Positions 23,870 to 29,852 of a stretch of 42,019 nucleotides of DNA are shown here, piece after piece. A model generated the notes under the pieces. It did no database searches, had not been told where the DNA came from, and worked only from the letters and a program-made list of their open reading frames with translations. Source of the DNA: an uncultured Collinsella sp. (GTDB lineage Bacteria > Actinomycetota > Coriobacteriia > Coriobacteriales > Coriobacteriaceae); NCBI GenBank assembly GCA_900754525.1, contig CAAEDE010000023.1:1-42019 (forward strand). The letters run 5' to 3'. Each line of letters opens with the position of its first letter. The first letter of the stretch is position 1. Both the position numbers and the translations under genes were made by a program.

Positions 23870-24988
23870 CTATCGCACGAAGTACCAGGGGCTTTCCTGC
23901 ACGGTGGGCTCCAGCGCAATGCCCGTGCGCTCGCGGAACAGATCCATGTCCTGCGATTTCTCCGTCCACCACGCGTTGGGCTTAAAGGTCATGCTCTCAA
24001 CGACATGACCGACAAACACACTGTTGCGCAGCTTGGAAAAGTCGGTGTTCATAATCACGATGGACGCGAGCACCAAAACGATGCCCAGAACTTTGATCGC
24101 GCCGGCGGGCTCGGCGTAGACACCAATGCCCAGCAGTACGGTGACGACTGTCTCGAATGACATTACGACGGGAACTTTCGACGTCTCGAGCCCCATGGAC
24201 AGACCCTGCATATATAAGATGTAAGCCACAGCTGTGGGGATGAGTCCAAAGCCAAGGAACAGCAGCAGCAGCTGTGGCGACATTGCCGCGGCGACATCCG
24301 GCCACGGAGCCGCGATAGCTGCCATAACCGCACCGCCAAAAACAAAGCCCCAAAACGTGACAGCCAGCGGGTGGACCGTCTTGGTTGCTATCCGGCTAAA
24401 CACCGCGAGCGACGCACCACAAAGGCCTGCAATCACGCCCGACGTGACGCCCCAAACCGAAAAATGAAAACCGGAAAGGTCGCCATTGGTCACCGCAAGC
24501 ACGCAGCCAACGATGTTAAAGACAATGGCGATGAGTTTGTTGAGGGTCACGTCCTCGCGATAAAGGACGCGGCCGAGCGCGACGCCAAACACCGGCGACG
24601 TGTAGAGCAGCACCGATGCCGTGGACATGCCCACCTCGCGCATGCACTCGTAATAGCAGGTGTTGGCGGCAGCCAAACCGACGATACCGACAAGCGCGCA
24701 GGAAACAAGCTCTTTAGGGCTTGCCTTGAACAGGGTCAGCGGACCCTGAACCACGGTAGACCCCTCACCCGGACGGCAGCCCATAAACATCAGGACCGGC
24801 GCCAAGATAAGCGCTCCGACCAACAAGCGAAAGGCAGCCATGCTCTGGGACGAAACGCCCATGGCCGAGATGCCGTTTACAAAGATTCCGATGCTGCCCC
24901 ACATAAGCGCGGCGATCAGCACCAGCACATAGCCCAGATTGCTCCTCTTCAACGCAGCCTCCTCAGTATTATTTCCAATATGTTTCAT
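23870..24988 (-). CDS. EamA/DMT-family transporter with C-terminal extension
   Basis: Up to 372 residues. The ATG at 24988 has no ribosome binding site; a TTG at 24952 follows GAGGAGG and removes 12 residues, so it may be the true start. Two EamA repeats of five membrane helices each fill residues 18-315 (ALMWGSIGIFVNG, TSPVFGVALGRVLYRED; FWGFVFGGAVMAAI, SFETVVTVLLGIGVYAE). About 55 polar residues follow the last helix, a tail not usual in this family. Such proteins commonly export amino acids or metabolites. The leader carries the same ATAACG direct repeat as the PTS operon that lies 183 bp downstream, suggesting co-regulation. Confidence 0.87.
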   Translation of the reverse strand: MKHIGNNTEEAALKRSNLGYVLVLIAALMWGSIGIFVNGISAMGVSSQSMAAFRLLVGALILAPVLMFMGCRPGEGSTVVQGPLTLFKASPKELVSCALVGIVGLAAANTCYYECMREVGMSTASVLLYTSPVFGVALGRVLYREDVTLNKLIAIVFNIVGCVLAVTNGDLSGFHFSVWGVTSGVIAGLCGASLAVFSRIATKTVHPLAVTFWGFVFGGAVMAAIAAPWPDVAAAMSPQLLLLFLGFGLIPTAVAYILYMQGLSMGLETSKVPVVMSFETVVTVLLGIGVYAEPAGAIKVLGIVLVLASIVIMNTDFSKLRNSVFVGHVVESMTFKPNAWWTEKSQDMDLFRERTGIALEPTVQESPWYFVR

Positions 24989-24990
24989 GC

Positions 24991-25011
24991 TACGTTATAG
25001 TCGTTATATAC
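24991..25011 (-). promoter_or_regulatory. operator of module 2, at the EamA gene
   Basis: On the minus strand GTATATAACGACTATAACG, containing TATAACG-AC-TATAACG (25008-24993): a perfect direct repeat of TATAACG with period 9. It lies immediately before the EamA start; TATAAC within it may serve as -10 box. Confidence 0.55.
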
Positions 25012-25106
25012 ATTTTTCAAGGCACAAATCGGCGAATGGGAAATCTCTCGACACAAGGAGTGTCCCGCCAGCCACGGTATCGTCGATGTTTTGGCAATGT
25101 CAGCGA

Positions 25107-25205
25107 AAACCCGCCAGAGCGGGCAAGGTGCCTTGAAGTGAGGCGGCATTGACCTTCTGGTCATGCCGCCGAAGCTGAAAGGCAGATTGCCGCTCTGGCG
25201 GGTTT
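25107..25205. repeat. 99-bp nested palindrome
   Basis: A perfect 16-bp outer stem AAACCCGCCAGAGCGG (25107-25122) / CCGCTCTGGCGGGTTT (25190-25205). Inside lie two hairpins: CAAGG-TG-CCTTG (25124-25135) and GGCGGCATtGACC / GGTCATGCCGCC (25142-25170). No coding capacity. It overlaps the second copy of the 67-bp repeat. Confidence 0.75.
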
Positions 25206-25248
25206 GCAGCGTCGGCCGGTTACGGCGCTTGGTAAAACACCGTAACTA
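25182..25248. repeat. 67-bp dispersed repeat, copy 2
   Basis: Aligns gap-free with 16183-16249 (53 of 67 bases by eye) and contains a GTTACGG/CCGTAAC hairpin (25219-25246) that reaches the stop codon of SIS deglycase 3. Confidence 0.6.
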
Positions 25249-26238
25249 ATAATCAAGCTTCCACATGTAGCGGCGCGTCATGTAGTCCTTGTGGGTGACA
25301 GCAGAGAGCGCGCGCATGTACACGTTGTTGAGGATCGGCGCAAAGATCAGGTGGTTGAAGTACTCACTTACGCTGTCCTTGATGTCGTTGAGGCCAAGCT
25401 CCTTGGCGTCGAGCTGATAGACGCGCTCGCCACCGTACTGGTTGACGAAACGGATGCCGCGCTCGTCGTTGCAGCGGCTGCGGCCGACGCTGATGAGCTG
25501 GAACAGCGAGGTACGCTTGTCCAGGATCTCGAAGGGACCGTGGAAGAAGTCGCAGGTGTTGATGGTGCAGGAGTCGATCTGCAGCATCTCCTGCACGTTG
25601 CAGATGCTAAAGACGTAGGCGGCACCAAAGAGCGGACCCTGAGCCATCACGTTGATGCAGGGCTTGTCGGCGTTCTGCTCGGCCCACTTGGCTGCGAGCG
25701 GACGGGTGTACTCGACGGCCTTGCGATAGATGGGGTCGACCAAGTCGAAGGCGGCCATAGCGGTCTCGTACTCGGCATAGCCCTCGGTCTGCTGCGTGAG
25801 CTCCATGGCGATCATGGTCACGACGGCGGAGTTGGTGCGGCCCATGCAGGACTCGTCGACGGCCAGGCTGTCGTACTGAATCTTGTAGTCGCAGACCTCG
25901 GTGAGGGCGGACTCGTCAACATAGATGGCGATGGTGCTGGCGCCGTGGTTCTTGGCGACCTGGGCGGCGACGATGGTCTCCTTGGTGCCGCGCATGGACA
26001 CGACGACGGCCAGGGTGTTCTCGTTGACGTAGGCAGGCGTGGCGTGCACGAACTCGTTGCTGGTGTAGCTGGAGCTCACGACCTGCGTGGCCTCGTGCTC
26101 CATAAAGTACTGGGCAGGATAGTTGCCGCCGTTGGATCCACCGGCGCCAATCCACACGACGCGCTTGATGCCGCCCTTGTCTGCCTTGTCAGCCAAAACC
26201 TGGGAGACGACGTCCTTAACCTGTTCCTGAGTAGTCAT
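25246..26238 (-). CDS. SIS-domain sugar-amine deglycase, FrlB/FraB-like (module 3)
   Basis: A 330-residue protein. ATG at 26238, with AAAGG about 10 nt upstream. The phosphosugar loop is divergent (SMRGTKETIVA, residues 81-91, lacking the usual S-G-x-T). Catalytic candidates E217 (VQEMLQ) and H233 (CDFFHGPFE) keep the 16-residue spacing. The Glu of GEYFHG is replaced by Asp. The C-terminus RRYMWKLDY matches module 2. It is transcribed divergently from a GntR regulator whose operators fill the shared promoter region. No transporter is adjacent, so either it shares the module 2 PTS or its transporter is elsewhere. Substrate unknown; the loop change suggests a different one from modules 1 and 2. 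Confidence 0.8.
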   Translation of the reverse strand: MTTQEQVKDVVSQVLADKADKGGIKRVVWIGAGGSNGGNYPAQYFMEHEATQVVSSSYTSNEFVHATPAYVNENTLAVVVSMRGTKETIVAAQVAKNHGASTIAIYVDESALTEVCDYKIQYDSLAVDESCMGRTNSAVVTMIAMELTQQTEGYAEYETAMAAFDLVDPIYRKAVEYTRPLAAKWAEQNADKPCINVMAQGPLFGAAYVFSICNVQEMLQIDSCTINTCDFFHGPFEILDKRTSLFQLISVGRSRCNDERGIRFVNQYGGERVYQLDAKELGLNDIKDSVSEYFNHLIFAPILNNVYMRALSAVTHKDYMTRRYMWKLDY

Positions 26239-26277
26239 CGTGCATCAGCCTTTCTTCTCGTTTGATGCTCATCACAG

Positions 26278-26294
26278 GCATACAAGTTACATAC
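26278..26294. promoter_or_regulatory. operator of module 3, copy near the deglycase
   Basis: GCATACAAGTTACATAC followed by ATG: ATACAAG and ATACATG repeated directly with period 11. It lies 40 bp before the deglycase 3 start. Confidence 0.6.
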
Positions 26295-26312
26295 ATGTTT
26301 TGGTTATGTCGA

Positions 26313-26324
26313 CTAGTTGTATGC
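26313..26324 (-). promoter_or_regulatory. operator of module 3, inverted half copy
   Basis: CTAGTTGTATGC is the reverse complement of GCATACAACTAG, matching the first half of the two full copies in opposite orientation. Confidence 0.45.
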
Positions 26325-26416
26325 TATATTTGTCTTAGAAATTTTGCTGGTAAAGTTTTCGGCAAGCCATTACCAGCGGTTTTGTTATCATGTTGGATAC
26401 ATGCTTGGTTCTGTAA

Positions 26417-26433
26417 GCATACAAGTTAGATAC
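26417..26433 (+). promoter_or_regulatory. operator of module 3, copy near gntR3
   Basis: GCATACAAGTTAGATAC followed by AGG differs from the copy at 26278 by one base in 17. It ends 11 bp before the gntR3 start codon, which fits autorepression. Confidence 0.6.
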
Positions 26434-26444
26434 AGGTTGTTCGC

Positions 26445-27167
26445 ATGAGCACTTCGTCGAAAAAGAAACTGACCCAATACGAGCGTCTGGCGACCACACT
26501 TCGCGACCGCATCGCTGCCGGCATCTACGCCTGCGGAGACAAGCTGCCGTCCGAAATGGAGCTCATGGACGAATCGGGGCTGTCGCGCAGCACCGTGCGC
26601 CATGCCCTTAAGGTGCTTGTTGACGAAGGCCTGATTCGCACCGAGCGCGGACGCGGCGCCTTTGTGGCCGACACGCCGGCGCTCCACGAGAACAACCTGG
26701 TGTTTTCGAGCTACACAGCGCAGATCCAGGGTCAGGGCATGAAGCCCACCACGCGCACGGTGGACTCGGGCTTTGCCAAGGCCGCCGGCGACGTGGCCAA
26801 GTTTTTCGATGCCGCCGTGGGCAGCAAACTCGTCAAGCTCGTCCGCCTGCGCTATCTGGACGAAGCACCGCTGTGCCTGGAGACCACCTATCTGCCGCCA
26901 AGCTTTGAGGCGCTCATCGATCGCGATATCAACGGTTCGCTCTACGCCACGCTGCGCCAGGAGTTCCATCGTGCGCCGGCGCAGGGGCATAAGACCTTTG
27001 AGGTGTGCTATGCCTCGCAAAACGAGGCGTTTTTGCTCAACGTTGAGCGCGGACAGGCGCTGATCCTGATCACCGACTACGTCTACGACACCGACGGCCG
27101 CCCGCTCCATGTCTCCAAGCGCATCCAACGCACCGACCGCGCCAAATACACCGAGCCCATCGGCTAA
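26445..27167 (+). CDS. GntR/HutC-family repressor with UTRA domain (module 3)
   Basis: A 240-residue protein, ATG at 26445 after ACAGG. Residues 10-80 are the winged helix (YERLATTLRDRIAAGIY, PSEMELMDESGLSRSTVRHALKVLVDEG, RGRGAFV). Residues 95-235 are the UTRA effector domain (LVKLVRLRYLDEAPLCLE, ILITDYVYDTDGRPL). It is more distant from the other two GntR proteins than they are from each other. It is divergent from SIS deglycase 3 with 206 bp between, which carry two full and one half GCATACAAG operator. It should repress both genes, with a phosphorylated sugar-amine as likely inducer. Confidence 0.87.
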   Translation: MSTSSKKKLTQYERLATTLRDRIAAGIYACGDKLPSEMELMDESGLSRSTVRHALKVLVDEGLIRTERGRGAFVADTPALHENNLVFSSYTAQIQGQGMKPTTRTVDSGFAKAAGDVAKFFDAAVGSKLVKLVRLRYLDEAPLCLETTYLPPSFEALIDRDINGSLYATLRQEFHRAPAQGHKTFEVCYASQNEAFLLNVERGQALILITDYVYDTDGRPLHVSKRIQRTDRAKYTEPIG

Positions 27168-27204
27168 CCACCACAAAGGGGACAGGCACCTTCGTGGTGG
27201 TTTT
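27168..27204 (+). terminator. intrinsic terminator of gntR3 (GGGACAGG family)
   Basis: CCACCACAAAGG (27168-27179) pairs with CCTTCGTGGTGG (27189-27200), one mismatch, loop GGACAGGCA, then TTTT. It starts directly after the stop codon and also lies at the end of the convergent acetyltransferase gene. Confidence 0.75.
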
Positions 27205-27784
27205 AGGCGAGGAGGTCGGGAAACCAGGTTGGTTTGGGCTGGTTGGGCGTGCGCTCGGCCAGGACCAACTCCATCCAACACATGTCGTACCAGCGACCGA
27301 ACTTTTGAGCGCAGCGGTCGAAGGCACCCACCAGGCGATACCCCATATGGGCATGGAAATCCTGACTGTTGTGCGTTAGATACTCGTCGTCCTTGTCGTG
27401 CGGCACGGCGATGAGGGCGCACATGTTGGTGATGCCCATCGCGATCAGGCATTGCTTGAGCGCGTCATGCAGCTTGCGGCCCAGCCCGCCGTGACGCATA
27501 TCACGTGCCAAGTAGATCGACGTCTCGACCGACCAGTCGTATGCCTCGCGGCTGTTAAGCGGACTCACGTAGGCATAGCCTACCGGACGCCCGTCCAACT
27601 CCATCACCAAATACGGATAGCGCTTGAGCGTACGCTCGATGCGTCCGGCGAACTCCTCAACGCTCGGCACCTCGTATTCGCAGGTAATCGCCGTCTGACG
27701 CACATACGGCTCATAGATGGCAAGCAACGCCGGCGCATCATCGGGCGTCGCCAGGCGAATCGTCGGCTCGGACATCTCGCTCAT
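27203..27784 (-). CDS. GNAT family N-acetyltransferase (phosphinothricin-acetyltransferase-like)
   Basis: A 193-residue protein. ATG at 27784 follows GAGAAGG. N-terminal RLATPDDAPALLAIYEPYVRQTAITCEYEVP and the acetyl-CoA loop RHGGLGRKLHDAL (R-x-x-G-x-G, residues about 97-109) are typical of the PAT/MnaT branch, which acetylates small amines such as methionine sulfone or glufosinate-like compounds. The C-terminal part keeps the usual HMGYRLVGAF and WYDMCWMEL. It is cytosolic. It overlaps the gntR3 terminator by its last bases. Substrate in this organism not known. Confidence 0.88.
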   Translation of the reverse strand: MSEMSEPTIRLATPDDAPALLAIYEPYVRQTAITCEYEVPSVEEFAGRIERTLKRYPYLVMELDGRPVGYAYVSPLNSREAYDWSVETSIYLARDMRHGGLGRKLHDALKQCLIAMGITNMCALIAVPHDKDDEYLTHNSQDFHAHMGYRLVGAFDRCAQKFGRWYDMCWMELVLAERTPNQPKPTWFPDLLA

Positions 27785-27808
27785 ACAACCCTTCTCCCCA
27801 AAAACAAA

Positions 27809-27843
27809 GGCCGCCCTGCGCCAAGCTCAGGCGCAGGGCGGCC
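27809..27843 (-). terminator. intrinsic terminator of the threonine aldolase gene
   Basis: A perfect 14-bp stem GGCCGCCCTGCGCC / GGCGCAGGGCGGCC with a 7-nt loop. On the minus strand it is followed by TTTGTTTTTGG. It begins 18 bp after the stop. Confidence 0.88.
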
Positions 27844-27861
27844 CCTCGTCATTACATCAGG

Positions 27862-28887
27862 CTACAGGACAGCCGCCAACGCGTCGATGTCCTCCTGCGT
27901 CGTGGCCCAGCTGGTGCAAAAACGCACCACCGTATGAGTGTCGTCGTACTTTTCCCAGTACTCGATCGCCGCATGCTCGCGAATGCGGGCCATATCCTCG
28001 TTGGGCAGAATCACGAACTGTTGGTTCGTAGGCGTCTCCAAGAAGAACTCGTAGCCGCGCTCATGCAGCACGCGGCGCAGCGCCTGAGCCGTCTCAATCG
28101 CCTGGCGACCGATCTCAAAATACAGGCCATTGGTAAAGAGCGCCTCAAACTGCACGCCCGTCAGGCGGCCCTTGGCCAGCAGCGCGCCGTGCTGCTTAAT
28201 GCGCGGAATGGGATGCGCCGGAGCGTGCATGCCGCAGAACACCACAGCCTCGCCGCAGAGCGCGCCGCACTTGGTGCCGCCAATGTAGAATACGTCGCAC
28301 AGCTGCGCCAGCTCGGGCAGGGTAATGTCGCACTCATCGGCCGCCAGCGCATAGGCCAGGCGGGCGCCATCCACAAACAGCGGAATCTCGCGCTTCTGGC
28401 ACACCGCATGGATTGCCGCGAGCTCAGCCTTGGAGTACAGCGTGCCGTACTCGGTCGACAGGCTCACATACACGGCGCCCGGAAACACCATGTGCTCACA
28501 GCTCTCGTTTTCGTAGAACACTTGGATATAGTTTTCGAGATCCTCGGCGTGCATCTTGCCCTCGTAGCCGGGGATGGTGAGCACCTTGTGGCCGCCAAAC
28601 TCGATGGCGCCCGCCTCGTGGCAGGCAACGTGGCCGGTCTCGGCGGCAACCACGCCCTCGTACGGCGCGAGCAGCATGTCAATCACCGTCGCGTTGGCCT
28701 GCGTGCCGCCCACCAGAAAAAACACGTCGGCATCGGGGGCCTGGCAGGCCTCGCGAATAAGTTGCTTGGCACGCTCGGTATGTGCATCGGTACCGTAGCC
28801 GGGCTGCGGCTCCATATTGGTGTCGACGAGCGCCTGCAGCACCGCCGGATGGGCGCCGTGGGAATAGTCGTTGTTAAACGCGAGCAT
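27862..28887 (-). CDS. ltaE: low-specificity L-threonine aldolase
   Basis: A 341-residue PLP enzyme of fold type I. ATG at 28887 follows GAGAGGA. The N-terminus FNNDYSHGAHPAVLQAL is characteristic; D173 (FVDGARLAYA) binds the pyridine nitrogen and K206 (YIGGTKCGA) forms the Schiff base. It cleaves L-threonine or L-allo-threonine to glycine and acetaldehyde. All active-site residues are present and the length is normal. It may link to the folate enzyme upstream only through one-carbon metabolism; there is no operon link. Confidence 0.92.
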   Translation of the reverse strand: MLAFNNDYSHGAHPAVLQALVDTNMEPQPGYGTDAHTERAKQLIREACQAPDADVFFLVGGTQANATVIDMLLAPYEGVVAAETGHVACHEAGAIEFGGHKVLTIPGYEGKMHAEDLENYIQVFYENESCEHMVFPGAVYVSLSTEYGTLYSKAELAAIHAVCQKREIPLFVDGARLAYALAADECDITLPELAQLCDVFYIGGTKCGALCGEAVVFCGMHAPAHPIPRIKQHGALLAKGRLTGVQFEALFTNGLYFEIGRQAIETAQALRRVLHERGYEFFLETPTNQQFVILPNEDMARIREHAAIEYWEKYDDTHTVVRFCTSWATTQEDIDALAAVL

Positions 28888-28932
28888 GGCAATCCTCTCT
28901 TACCGGGTATCGGCCAGATGATTCAAACGGGG

Positions 28933-29796
28933 CTATTGTACGCCGTTGGGATAGGCAATGCGCGCGGCAAGGCACTCAAGTGCCAGTACCAGAGCAAAAC
29001 CGCAGCTCACGTCGCTTAAAAAGTGCGCGCCGATCACGATACGGCCAAAGGCGACGAGCGCCGCGACCACAGCGGCGACCCAAAAGACCACGCGGCGGCG
29101 CGACGGCTTTTCCTTAAAGGTCGCCGCGGGAAGCCCGGCGAGCATAAGGCCGATCGCCGCGTGCGCGGTGTGCCCGCTTGCAAACGACTTGAAGCCGTCC
29201 TTGATCACGCCGGCGGCAATATAGCTCCACTTGTCGGGGTTGCCGATCACCCACCATGGCTGAAACTCGAGTCCCTGCGTCACCTCGATCACACGCATGC
29301 GCGGGCGCGACCACAACGGCTTGACGATCACGTTGAGGATAATGGCCTGAGCGACCCACACGGCAAGCACCATCAACGCCCAGCGCGTAAGCTCGTCGGG
29401 CTCGGTCGTGCGCGTGAGGCGATAGGCGATGAGGTTGGCGACGATGACCAGCACAAACGTCAGCACCAACTGAAACGCGATGAGTTTGCCGCCAACCTTC
29501 AGGGACGAGACGATCTCGTAGCCGGCCAGGCCAACGTTGACGAGGATGCCGAGCACGGCGAGCCATTTGCTCCCCCTGGAGTCGGGACGCACCGCGCGCA
29601 CGAGCATGACGCCCGCGATACTCGCCGTCAGCTCGAACGGCAGCTCGCCAGCGGCCTCGATAAAGCGACCGTACATGCTGCCGATATTGAAGAGCGCGCT
29701 CGAGATCTGATAATCGAAAAAGCTGCCCACGCCCAGACAAAGGCACAGGACAACCGCAATGGCAGCGGCGTCTTTCTTGTAGATGTACCCGAACAT
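28933..29796 (-). CDS. PAP2-family phosphatase, membrane-bound
   Basis: A 287-residue membrane protein. ATG at 29796 follows AAAGGA with good spacing. About six hydrophobic segments. The three PAP2 motifs are present: KPLWSRPRMR, FASGHTAHA and GRIVIGAHFLSDV, giving the catalytic histidine pair. Such enzymes dephosphorylate lipid phosphates (phosphatidic acid, undecaprenyl pyrophosphate) on the outer membrane face. The insertion between motifs 1 and 2 (WWVIGNPDKWSYIAAGVIKDGFK) is longer than in the smallest family members. It follows mfd on the same strand by 56 bp. Confidence 0.87.
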   Translation of the reverse strand: MFGYIYKKDAAAIAVVLCLCLGVGSFFDYQISSALFNIGSMYGRFIEAAGELPFELTASIAGVMLVRAVRPDSRGSKWLAVLGILVNVGLAGYEIVSSLKVGGKLIAFQLVLTFVLVIVANLIAYRLTRTTEPDELTRWALMVLAVWVAQAIILNVIVKPLWSRPRMRVIEVTQGLEFQPWWVIGNPDKWSYIAAGVIKDGFKSFASGHTAHAAIGLMLAGLPAATFKEKPSRRRVVFWVAAVVAALVAFGRIVIGAHFLSDVSCGFALVLALECLAARIAYPNGVQ

Positions 29797-29852
29797 GCTT
29801 TCCTTTCGATGAAACCAGAGCGCCCAAATGGGGTGTTTGCAGCGTCGACCCA

